From NCBI GenBank assembly GCA_002349055.1, contig DECD01000013.1, positions 60,262 to 68,458 on the forward strand: 8,197 nt of DNA, written 5' to 3'. Numbering within the stretch: the stretch's first letter is position 1; each line of letters opens with the position of its first letter. A program made the position numbers and the translations under genes. Below, piece after piece: positions 1 to 6,227 of this stretch. This DNA is from Bacteroidales bacterium UBA2939. GTDB taxonomy: Bacteria; Bacteroidota; Bacteroidia; Bacteroidales; P3. Below the pieces are notes generated by a model, which saw only the letters and a program-made list of their open reading frames with translations, was not told where the DNA came from and ran no database searches.

Positions 1-113
1 ATGCGGTCGTGGGGCTGCACCTTGTTGAGGCGGTAGACCTCGAGGTTGTTCCAATACTGCGCACCGGCGGAGAGCGTCAACAGAAGCAGCAGGAGTATAG
101 GGAGGCGTTTCAT
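1..113 (-). CDS. Exported protein, N-terminal fragment; probable GH2 beta-galactosidase
   Basis: Only the first 37 codons are inside the window; the gene continues past the left edge. Residues 1-19 form a clear Sec signal peptide: MKR, then a run of leucines, then a cleavage site after Ala in LSAGAQ. The mature start has the spacing W-x-N-x-x-V-x-x-[LI]-N-K-x-x-P-H (W21, N23, V26, N30, K31, P34, H35). This resembles the N-terminal lead-in of LacZ-type glycoside hydrolase family 2 beta-galactosidases in Bacteroidota, which cleave beta-galactosides in the periplasm or at the cell surface. The family call is inferred from this short pattern; no catalytic residues are visible. The ATG lies 4 bases after the stop of the upstream protease gene, so the two are almost certainly one transcript and may be translationally coupled. 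Another exported carbohydrate-active enzyme is the main alternative. Confidence 0.55.
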   Translation of the reverse strand, partial: MKRLPILLLLLLTLSAGAQYWNNLEVYRLNKVQPHDR

Positions 114-117
114 AATA

Positions 118-2856
118 CTAGAATGGGAGGAACCCGAGGCCGAGGCGGATGGAGATGAGGTTGGAATAGATGGCGTCGCCGTAGTGGGCGTTGGGGCGGG
201 TGTCCCTGGTGAAGCCCATCACCTTGAGGAAACCGTAGGTGTAGGCATAGCTGACCTCGTAGTTGAGTACCAGGCGGTCGAAGAAGACATAGTTGCGTCC
301 CACGCCGCCGTGGAAGCCGAAGGTGTTGACACCGCCGTCGCCGTCGAGCTCCGACATGTGAATCCAGTGCAGTCCATAGGAATAATAGAGACCCAGCGGG
401 GCAAAGTCGCTGCGCGGATAGCGCCGGAGGTCGAGGTTGAAGGTCCACATGCTGCGCGACACGGGCTTGGTGTCGGTGCTGGGCTCATCCCAGTCGTCGC
501 CGATGAGGCCGAACAGCATGCCGCGCCAGTCGGACTCCACCACATCATCGTAGGCTTTGTGGTAGCGCGCCGAGACCACTAGCGAGCGGTTGCGCTGGAT
601 GGCATACTCTATCGCCGCCCAGGGGGTGAAGGCGAGGATGTGTCCCCTGCGGATGGGACGCGCACCGGAGAGGCCCAGGTTCACGCCGCCCGAGATATTC
701 AGCCTCCGGCCCAGGAAGCCTTTGGGGAGCTTGCCGGTGGCGGCGCGACGGTAGCTGTCGTAGAGCATGGCGTCGAGGAGGTCGTTGTGGTCGGCCACGC
801 CATAGCTGTAGGTCTGCCGCGAGAGTATCTTGCCTTCGCGGGCATCGACCGAGATGGTGGCCAGAGCGGTCTTCTCGATGCCGGTGAACATGCCTATCAG
901 GGTCAGGGGGATGGTGGGGATAAAGATGGCCGACGTGATAGATGCCTCGCCGCGGCAGTTCTCGACATTGAGCATCGCCGTGAGGTTCACCTCGCGGGCA
1001 TCGTGGCGCGCCGTGAGGTCGTCCATCATCGGCTGCGTCATGCGCTGGATGCGGAACCTGCCTTTAGTGAGCCAGAACTCGTTCATCCACTCGCAGAGGG
1101 TCATGAAGTCGTTGTATTGCGTGTCGGAGACCATCTGGTGCAGGCCGTCGTCGGAGAAGTCGACGCCATGCTTGCCGAACCGGTCGGCGGCACCCATGAT
1201 GCGCCGCGTGAGGCGGCGCTCGACCGCAGCGCTCTTGGCCACCTTTATCTGGTCGCTCAGGTCGCTGAAGACCAAGCTGACCGGGTTGAACACCATCAGG
1301 CCGTTTCTCCCCACGGTGTCGACGGTGCGCGTGGTGTCGGCGGTGCCGTCGAGGTGATTGGTCAGGAGGTCGCCGAAGGTGCTGTCGGCCATCATCAGGT
1401 CGGTCAAAGCGTAGGAGGCCGGCGTGCTCTCGGTTTGGGTCTTGCGTTTCTGACGGATGCGGTCGTATTTCGAGATTGTCTCCGAACCCTCAGAATTCTC
1501 TGATTCTCCAGAATACTCCGAATTATCGGAAACTTCCGACAGATAGTCCTCGCTGCTGCGCTTGGCGGCGAAGCGGAGCTGCTCCATCAGGTCATCGGCC
1601 ATCAGGGCATAGTCGCCATTGGCGGGATAGGCCAGGTGGGCCTGCCAGACGGCATGCAGCGCAACGAGAAGCATCTCCTCGACACTCATGTTCTGCAAGG
1701 CATAGTACACCTGCTGGCTCTCGCCCTGCACCATCGTATAGTCTTGCTGCGCGACGATGGTTTCGTGGACACGGTGCAGCGCATAGCCGTAGAGGGCGTA
1801 GGCCATGTAGCGGTCGAGCTGCGCAACGTCGTTCTGCGGATTGCGTTTCAGCAGCCAGGCATTGTAGAACGCGCGTGCATACTGCCCGTGGATAACCTCC
1901 TGGCGCACACACTCCATGCGTGCCTTCTCGCGCAGGGCCTCGAAATCGGCCTGGCTAATGGTGACGAAGGTCTCGCCTTTCTTGCCGTGAAGCAATGCCG
2001 AGCACTGGCGGCGGCGCGTGAGGATGTTGGGGTGCGTGCTGCGGCTGTCGTCGTAGTTGTCGCGGCTGGTGATGCCCGTCACCTCGTGGAGCCAGCATCC
2101 CGTGAGCTGGTAGTAGGGCGTGTTGAAATAGTTGGTGTCGAAGGGCACGTCGTCAAAGGGCAGCGCGCCATATTGCAGCACGTCGAACACCCCTTCCGTC
2201 ACCCCTTTGTAATAGGGGCTGCGGCGGTAGAAGAGCTCAATGCCCAGCGAGTCGGCCTCGCTCTCCATGCTGCGGCTGCGGTTGTGCCACCGCAGGAAAT
2301 GGTCCAGTTCCACATTGTCGGCGTCATAATCCACATCCGTCTCGCGCTTTTCCTTGCGGTTCTTGTCTTTCACCAGCTCCTCCATAGCATGGGCACGGTA
2401 GTAGTGGATAATCTCGTGGCTGAGGATGAAGGCCAGCTGGGCCTCGTTCTCGACCTGCGCCACAAGGCCCAGGTTGACGAACACCATGCCCTGGCCGGTG
2501 GCAAAGGCATTGACCTCGGGGCTGTTGACGGTGTAGAAACGCAGTTCCGACCGCAGGTCGGGGTAATCTTTCAGAAGGGTGTCGGCGATGCGCTCCACCA
2601 TGCGGCTCACCTCGTCGCCATAGAGGATGCGGCCGCTGGCCATCATCTTGTTGATTTGATAGGAAGCCTCCATCACCTGCTGACGATCGGCACCGCGGCT
2701 GCCAGCATATTTCTTCGCCCGTTGCAGGTCGGCAGAATAAAGTTGTTCCACAGTCATCTTCAGGTCGGGCGGCACAGAACCAGTGCTGCGCAACTGCGCT
2801 CTGACACCCGACGATAACAGCAATAGCAAGGCTATCGTTATATTTTTCAGTCTCAT
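118..2856 (-). CDS. Exported M48-type zinc metalloprotease with C-terminal outer-membrane beta-barrel-like domain
   Basis: A 912-residue protein with a signal peptide (about 1-21, cut near VRA-Q). Residues about 70-260 look like an M48 peptidase domain. The zinc motif HEIIH is at 147-151 (ligands H147 and H151, catalytic E148), and E198 in MESEAD is the likely third ligand with the conserved D202. M48 enzymes of this exported type (for example BepA) degrade or help assemble envelope proteins. Residues about 320-430 are helix-rich, and 443-460 are six Ser-acidic tripeptides forming a flexible linker. Residues 640-660 are strongly hydrophobic. Residues about 720-912 show about eight alternating amphipathic strands ending in Phe, typical of an outer-membrane barrel. 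The protein may therefore be anchored in the outer membrane with its protease in the periplasm; that topology is inference. The start at 2856 sits about 25 bases after the predicted transcription start. The gene leads a two-gene operon. The protease call is firm; the barrel is predicted from pattern only. Confidence 0.85.
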   Translation of the reverse strand: MRLKNITIALLLLLSSGVRAQLRSTGSVPPDLKMTVEQLYSADLQRAKKYAGSRGADRQQVMEASYQINKMMASGRILYGDEVSRMVERIADTLLKDYPDLRSELRFYTVNSPEVNAFATGQGMVFVNLGLVAQVENEAQLAFILSHEIIHYYRAHAMEELVKDKNRKEKRETDVDYDADNVELDHFLRWHNRSRSMESEADSLGIELFYRRSPYYKGVTEGVFDVLQYGALPFDDVPFDTNYFNTPYYQLTGCWLHEVTGITSRDNYDDSRSTHPNILTRRRQCSALLHGKKGETFVTISQADFEALREKARMECVRQEVIHGQYARAFYNAWLLKRNPQNDVAQLDRYMAYALYGYALHRVHETIVAQQDYTMVQGESQQVYYALQNMSVEEMLLVALHAVWQAHLAYPANGDYALMADDLMEQLRFAAKRSSEDYLSEVSDNSEYSGESENSEGSETISKYDRIRQKRKTQTESTPASYALTDLMMADSTFGDLLTNHLDGTADTTRTVDTVGRNGLMVFNPVSLVFSDLSDQIKVAKSAAVERRLTRRIMGAADRFGKHGVDFSDDGLHQMVSDTQYNDFMTLCEWMNEFWLTKGRFRIQRMTQPMMDDLTARHDAREVNLTAMLNVENCRGEASITSAIFIPTIPLTLIGMFTGIEKTALATISVDAREGKILSRQTYSYGVADHNDLLDAMLYDSYRRAATGKLPKGFLGRRLNISGGVNLGLSGARPIRRGHILAFTPWAAIEYAIQRNRSLVVSARYHKAYDDVVESDWRGMLFGLIGDDWDEPSTDTKPVSRSMWTFNLDLRRYPRSDFAPLGLYYSYGLHWIHMSELDGDGGVNTFGFHGGVGRNYVFFDRLVLNYEVSYAYTYGFLKVMGFTRDTRPNAHYGDAIYSNLISIRLGLGFLPF
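1477..1530 (-). repeat. Degenerate 9-bp repeat encoding a (Ser-acidic-x)6 linker in the protease
   Basis: Six consecutive 9-base units encode residues 443-460 of the protease as SDN SEY SGE SEN SEG SET. The bases vary mostly at third codon positions, and a unit resembling ATTCNGAGN can be read across them. The segment joins the helical part of the protein to the C-terminal half and is probably disordered. It is also more AT-rich than the coding DNA around it. Confidence 0.7.
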
Positions 2857-2887
2857 AAAAGGAGTTCTTAGTGCTAATAAAATTGTG

Positions 2888-2916
2888 CAAAGATACTATT
2901 TTTTGTCAATAGCAAA
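2888..2916 (-). promoter_or_regulatory. Predicted promoter of the protease operon
   Basis: Read on the minus strand, TATCTTTG at 2895-2888 is a perfect match to the Bacteroidota -7 box TAnnTTTG. A TTTG at 2916-2913 can act as the -33 element with a 17-base spacer, slightly shorter than the usual 19-21. Transcription would start near 2882, giving a leader of about 25 bases before the ATG at 2856. No Shine-Dalgarno sequence is present, as is usual in this phylum. Confidence 0.65.
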
Positions 2917-2935
2917 AAATTTATTTGTATCTTTG
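2902..2935 (+). promoter_or_regulatory. Predicted promoter of the small barrel protein-rsgA pair
   Basis: TTTG at 2902-2905 and TATCTTTG at 2928-2935 match the Bacteroidota -33 and -7 elements with a 22-base spacer. Transcription would begin near 2941, about 42 bases before the ATG at 2983. The -7 box is the mirror image of the minus-strand box, so the two promoters interleave. Confidence 0.7.
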
Positions 2936-2982
2936 CAGTGCTTTTGCTTTTCACACGGAAGCAATAAACACGTAGAACAGAA

Positions 2983-3804
2983 ATGATTAAACGATTGACA
3001 TACCCTCTGCGGGCGTTTTTCGCCGTGGTCGCGATGCTGGCAGCCCTGCCGGCGGCGGCACAAACGGTGACCTACATACCCATCTACACCTCTCCCCAGC
3101 GCCCACCCATCTACATACCGCAATATCGCTACAATAACCCCACCCCCACCAAGCCTTGGCGCGGCCACTCCCTCGTAAGCTTCCACGTCGGCACCGGGTT
3201 CCTCGGCACCCCGTCGTTCGACACCATCGCCAACTCCGACTTTTCTTCGCGCCACCCCCTCACCGCCTCCGTGCGCTATGCCGGCGAGAAATACTTCGCC
3301 AACCGTCTCTTCTGGGGATGGCAGAGCGAGCTTTCCTACAACCGCATGGGCCTCGACTACATCCTCGACGGCCCTTCCGTCGAAGTCCACCAGTCGCAGT
3401 CGCTCTGGAACCTCGCCCTGGATGCACGCATCGCCTTCGGCTACGACATCTCCTACTTTTTCAGCCTCAACCTCTCCGTAGGTGTCTACTGCACCCTCCT
3501 TTCCCGCGGCACAAGCGAGACCTGGTACACCGACAAGACCACCGGCATCGACACCCCTGTGGAGAAGCAGAACCTGAGACACGGCCTCTTCGACTTCAAC
3601 TTCGGCCTCAGCGCCCAGCTCGAACTCCTCTACTACATCACCGACAACATCTTTGCCTCCTGCGCCGCCAGGGTCAACACCGCCTTTGGCAACACCGCTT
3701 TTGGCAACACCCCCTTCGAGTCGACGCAGAACATCAACCGCTATGCCCTCCTCCTCGGCATCGGCTACAAATCCTACAACCACCGCCACCAAGAAGATGA
3801 ATGA
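2983..3804 (+). CDS. Small outer-membrane beta-barrel protein, function unknown
   Basis: A 273-residue protein with a signal peptide (MIKR, a hydrophobic core, cleavage after AAA at 26). The mature N-terminus (28-58) is rich in Pro and Tyr and looks extended. From about residue 61 there are alternating aromatic and hydrophobic strands separated by polar turns (for example 62-72, 94-101, 110-120, 142-152, 157-170, 202-215 and 252-265). This is the pattern of a porin-like or OmpA-like outer-membrane barrel. There is no peptidoglycan-binding domain and no Cys lipidation site. I cannot assign a substrate or role. A 15-bp tandem repeat encodes NTAFG NTAFG NTPFE at 232-246, probably in a loop. The final strand is followed by a charged tail (NHRHQEDE), so the C-terminus lacks the usual terminal aromatic residue. 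It is first in the transcript and overlaps rsgA by 8 bp. A good promoter lies upstream and no Shine-Dalgarno sequence is visible. Confidence 0.75.
   Translation: MIKRLTYPLRAFFAVVAMLAALPAAAQTVTYIPIYTSPQRPPIYIPQYRYNNPTPTKPWRGHSLVSFHVGTGFLGTPSFDTIANSDFSSRHPLTASVRYAGEKYFANRLFWGWQSELSYNRMGLDYILDGPSVEVHQSQSLWNLALDARIAFGYDISYFFSLNLSVGVYCTLLSRGTSETWYTDKTTGIDTPVEKQNLRHGLFDFNFGLSAQLELLYYITDNIFASCAARVNTAFGNTAFGNTPFESTQNINRYALLLGIGYKSYNHRHQEDE
3676..3720 (+). repeat. 15-bp tandem repeat inside the barrel protein gene
   Basis: Units AACACCGCCTTTGGC (3676-3690) and AACACCGCTTTTGGC (3691-3705) differ at one base. A more diverged third unit follows at 3706-3720. They encode the pentapeptides NTAFG, NTAFG and NTPFE, so gain or loss of a unit keeps the frame. 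Confidence 0.85.
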
Positions 3805-4840
3805 AGGACTTGTCATAAGAACCACCGGCAGCTGGTACCGCGTGCTACAAGGTGCAGACGAACAACCTTTCACCTCTCACCTTTCACCTTTCACCTTGGT
3901 CGACTGTCGCCTACGCGGCAACTACCGCCTGCGCGGCAACAAGCAGACAAATCCCGTGGCTGTGGGCGACATTGTCGACTTCGACCTGCAGGACGACGGC
4001 ACCGGTGTCATCACCGACGTCCACGACCGCCGCAACTACATCGTCCGCCGCGCCACCAAGCTCTCGAAGCAGACACACGTCATTGCCGCCAATATCGACC
4101 TCCTCTGCATCGTGGCCACCCTCGGCCTACCCCGCACCTCCACGGGCTTCATCGACCGACTCCTCGTCACCGCCGAAGCCTACCACATCCCCGCCGCCAT
4201 CGTCTTCAACAAGGTGGACCTCTATGACGACGAGCTGTGGGAGATGCACAACGAGATGAAAGCCATCTACACGGGCGCCAGTTACCCCGTCCTCGAGGTG
4301 TCGGCGCTGAAGGGCGACGGCCTCGAGGAGCTGAAGGCGATGATTGCCGGCAAGACAGTCCTGTTCTCCGGCCATAGCGGCGTGGGCAAGAGCGCCCTCC
4401 TCAACGCCCTCTGCCCCGGCCTCGACCTCAAGGTGGGCCAAATCTCCGACTGGAGCCTCAAAGGCAAACACACCACCACATTCGCCGAAATCTTCCCATT
4501 CAGCCTCACCCTCGACCCCTCTCCAAGGGGAGAGGGGCGTAGATGCCCTGAGTCGCAAAAACATTCCACTCCCCTCTCCCATGGGAGAGGGGCTGGGGGT
4601 GAGGCTACTTTTTTAATTGACTCTCCCGGCATCAAGGAGTTCGGCATGGTCGACTTCACCGCGCAGGAGCTCTCGCATTTCTTCCCCGAGATGCGCGCAC
4701 GCCTCCACGACTGCCGCTTTGCCAACTGCACCCACCGCCACGAGCCCGGCTGCGCAATAAAAAAGGCCGTCGACGACGGCCTTATCAGCGTGGAACGCTA
4801 TCAGAACTATCTGAATATTCTGGAAGACATTATTTCTTGA
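3797..4840 (+). CDS. rsgA: Small ribosomal subunit biogenesis GTPase RsgA, with repeat-derived insertions
   Basis: A 347-residue circularly permuted GTPase of the RsgA/YjeQ family, which binds the 30S subunit and uses GTP hydrolysis late in its maturation. An N-terminal OB-fold (about 1-85) contains GSWY at 11-14 and CRLRG at 37-41. The G motifs come in permuted order: G4 NKVD 138-141, G5 VSALKG 168-173, G1 P-loop GHSGVGKS 192-199, G2 HTTT 225-228, G3 DSPG 275-278. A C-terminal zinc site follows as C306-x4-C311-x-H313-x5-C319. The start at 3797 is chosen because the family N-terminus begins there and it overlaps the upstream gene by only 8 bp; the frame stays open upstream to 3653 but that part is low-complexity read-through. 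Two segments are foreign to the family: about ten extra residues in the OB-fold (24-34), and a 35-residue block (236-270) between G2 and G3, where homologues have only a short loop. All catalytic and zinc residues are intact, so the protein is probably functional. Its 3' end overlaps that of eno. Confidence 0.97.
   Translation: MNEGLVIRTTGSWYRVLQGADEQPFTSHLSPFTLVDCRLRGNYRLRGNKQTNPVAVGDIVDFDLQDDGTGVITDVHDRRNYIVRRATKLSKQTHVIAANIDLLCIVATLGLPRTSTGFIDRLLVTAEAYHIPAAIVFNKVDLYDDELWEMHNEMKAIYTGASYPVLEVSALKGDGLEELKAMIAGKTVLFSGHSGVGKSALLNALCPGLDLKVGQISDWSLKGKHTTTFAEIFPFSLTLDPSPRGEGRRCPESQKHSTPLSHGRGAGGEATFLIDSPGIKEFGMVDFTAQELSHFFPEMRARLHDCRFANCTHRHEPGCAIKKAVDDGLISVERYQNYLNILEDIIS
3866..3897 (+). repeat. 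7-bp tandem repeat (CCTTTCA)n inside rsgA
   Basis: Four units (CCTTTCA, CCTCTCA, CCTTTCA, CCTTTCA) plus CCTT run head to tail and encode most of the extra residues PFTSHLSPFTL in the OB-fold of RsgA. The unit is not a multiple of three, so a gain or loss of one copy would shift the reading frame and destroy the GTPase. Confidence 0.85.
4502..4606 (+). repeat. 105-bp palindromic repeat element inserted in frame in rsgA
   Basis: The element has 23-bp imperfect terminal inverted repeats at 4502-4524 and 4584-4606, matching at 20 of 23 positions and beginning AGCCTCACCC. Each end also folds on itself. CCCCTCTCC at 4516-4524 pairs with GGAGAGGGG at 4529-4537, and 4571-4592 is a perfect 22-bp palindrome centred on CATG. 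The middle (4538-4570) is unstructured. The length is exactly 35 codons, in phase with rsgA, giving residues 236-270 with the motif DPSPRGEG near the start and HGRGAGGEA at the end. The layout is that of a small non-autonomous palindromic element (REP- or MITE-like). No transposase is nearby and no target-site duplication is evident. Confidence 0.8.
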
Positions 4841-6122
4841 GGAACTTGAAATCCTTGCCAAGGTAGTAAGCCTGGTCGCCGAGGCTCTCCTCGATGCGCA
4901 TCAGCTGGTTGTACTTGCAGATACGGTCGGTGCGGCTGGCGCTGCCCGTCTTGATGAGGCCAGCGTTCATGGCCACCACAAGGTCGGCGATGGTGGTGTC
5001 CTCGGTCTCACCGCTGCGGTGGCTGATGATGGCGGTCATGTTGTTGCGCATGGCCAGGTTCACAGCGTCGATGGTCTCGGTGAGGGTACCAATCTGATTG
5101 AGCTTGATGAGGATGGAGTTGGCCACCTTCTTCTCAAGACCCATCTTCAGGCGCGAGACATTGGTGACAAACAGGTCGTCGCCCACCAGCTGGCAGCGGT
5201 CGCCGATGGCGTCGGTGTGCATCTTCCAGCCGTCCCAGTCGTCCTCGGCCATGCCGTCCTCGATGCTGAGGATGGGATAGCGGTTCACCCAGTCTTTCCA
5301 GAAGTCGCTCATCTGGCTAGGAGTAAGTTTCTCGCCAGTGCTCCACTTCAGCTCGTACATGTTCTCGTCGGCATTGTAGAACTCCGAGGCGGCGGCATCC
5401 AAACCGATGAAGACATCCTCACCGGGACGGTAGCCGGCCTTCTCGATGGCCTGGAGGATAGCGGTCAGGGCCTCCTCGTTGCTGCCCAAGTTGGGGGCGA
5501 AGCCGCCCTCGTCACCCACGTTGGTGCTCAGACCTTTGGCCTTCAGCACCGAGCGGAGGTTGTGGAACACCTCGGCACCCATGCGCAGGGCCTCGCTGAA
5601 AGTGGGGGCACCCACGGGCATGATCATGAACTCCTGGAAGTCGATGCTGTTGTCGGCATGCGAACCGCCGTTGAGGATGTTCATCATGGGGATGGGGAGG
5701 GTGTAGCCGCCCACGCCGCCGAGGTAGCGGTAGAGCTCCTGGCCGGTCTCCTGTGCAGCGGCCTTGGCGGCGGCCAACGAGACGCCGAGGATGGCGTTGG
5801 CACCCAGACGGCTCTTGTTCTCGGTGCCGTCGAGTTCTATCATCTTCATGTCGAGGGCTTTCTGCTCACTGACGAACATACCCTGCAACTCGTCGTTCAA
5901 CACGGTGTTGACATTGTTCACGGCCTGCATCACGCTCTTGCCGAGGAACTGGCTCTTGTCGCCGTCGCGAAGCTCGCAGGCTTCGTGCACGCCCGTCGAG
6001 GCACCGCTCGGAACAGCGGCGCGACCCATGGCGCCCTGGTCGGTATACACATCGACTTCAACTGTGGGGTTTCCGCGACTGTCGAGAATCTGACGGCCCT
6101 TGATTCCTATAATCTGACTCAT
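4830..6122 (-). CDS. eno: Enolase (phosphopyruvate hydratase)
   Basis: A 430-residue enolase, the usual full length, catalysing 2-phosphoglycerate to phosphoenolpyruvate plus water in the cytoplasm (glycolysis and gluconeogenesis). All key residues can be seen. The N-terminal loop is SGASTG at 39-44, H155 lies in GGSHADN and E164 in FQEF. The catalytic acid/base pair is E205 in GDEGGFAP and K340 in ILIKLNQIG. Mg2+ ligands are D242 (LDAAASEF), E288 (SIEDG) and D315 (VGDDLFVTN). Substrate contacts are R369-S370 in the SHRSGETED signature and K391. The start at 6122 gives the standard N-terminus, with the ILDSRGNPTVEV motif from residue 12. It is transcribed alone from a strong consensus promoter. 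Its last 11 bases overlap the end of rsgA on the other strand, leaving no room for a separate terminator hairpin. Nothing is odd in the protein itself. Confidence 0.99.
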   Translation of the reverse strand: MSQIIGIKGRQILDSRGNPTVEVDVYTDQGAMGRAAVPSGASTGVHEACELRDGDKSQFLGKSVMQAVNNVNTVLNDELQGMFVSEQKALDMKMIELDGTENKSRLGANAILGVSLAAAKAAAQETGQELYRYLGGVGGYTLPIPMMNILNGGSHADNSIDFQEFMIMPVGAPTFSEALRMGAEVFHNLRSVLKAKGLSTNVGDEGGFAPNLGSNEEALTAILQAIEKAGYRPGEDVFIGLDAAASEFYNADENMYELKWSTGEKLTPSQMSDFWKDWVNRYPILSIEDGMAEDDWDGWKMHTDAIGDRCQLVGDDLFVTNVSRLKMGLEKKVANSILIKLNQIGTLTETIDAVNLAMRNNMTAIISHRSGETEDTTIADLVVAMNAGLIKTGSASRTDRICKYNQLMRIEESLGDQAYYLGKDFKFLKK

Positions 6123-6171
6123 AGTTAGTTAGAATTAATTTGTTATTTTTTTATCTATTTGAACGAAAGTG

Positions 6172-6223
6172 CAAAAATACAAAAGTTGCGCGACATAGCA
6201 AAAATATTTTTTCTTTTTTTTTT
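6172..6223 (-). promoter_or_regulatory. Predicted eno promoter with upstream A-tract
   Basis: On the minus strand, TTTG at 6202-6199 and TATTTTTG at 6179-6172 are separated by exactly 19 bases, the ideal Bacteroidota -33/-7 arrangement. Directly upstream of the -33 box is an A-tract (ten A, one G, six A on the minus strand, 6223-6207), which could act like an UP element. The transcription start would be near 6166, giving a leader of about 43 bases. A strong promoter suits a glycolytic gene. Confidence 0.8.
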
Positions 6224-6227
6224 CATA

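Larger units (their letters stand above)
2888..2935. repeat. Nested inverted repeats in the divergent promoter region
   Basis: An outer perfect 9-bp inverted repeat (CAAAGATAC at 2888-2896, GTATCTTTG at 2927-2935) is made of the two -7 boxes plus one base each. Inside it lies a perfect 8-bp inverted repeat, ATTTTTTG at 2898-2905 and CAAAAAAT at 2913-2920, around a 7-base centre. The inner arms contain both candidate -33 elements, so the region can bind RNA polymerase in either orientation but probably not both at once. Confidence 0.75.

Noticed and set aside
640..1503. Long open frame on the plus strand opposite the protease gene
   Set aside because: It is antisense to a gene with clear domains. 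Its Val-Ala-His-Glu-rich composition is typical of the complement of GC-rich coding DNA.
1636..2817. 393-codon plus-strand open frame opposite the protease N-terminal half
   Set aside because: It mirrors the M48 domain coding sequence, has no recognisable motif and no promoter, and is explained by codon bias.
3653..3796. Possible upstream extension of rsgA by 48 codons
   Set aside because: The extension is Pro-Ser-Thr-rich read-through of the upstream gene. RsgA homologues start at the MNEGLV position.
3156..3800. Plus-strand frame rich in Pro, Arg and His inside the barrel protein gene
   Set aside because: Low-complexity alternative frame of a GC-rich gene with no start context.
2896..3873. 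325-codon minus-strand open frame across the barrel protein gene
   Set aside because: It runs opposite a gene with a signal peptide and promoter, and its Gly-Val-Glu-rich product has no domain signal.
4502..4606. Sequencing or assembly error, or a gene broken by the insertion
   Set aside because: The frame is preserved exactly, the motifs before and after the element are intact, and the element has its own coherent terminal repeats.
5019..6128. 369-codon plus-strand open frame opposite eno
   Set aside because: Antisense shadow of enolase; the enolase frame contains every catalytic residue.
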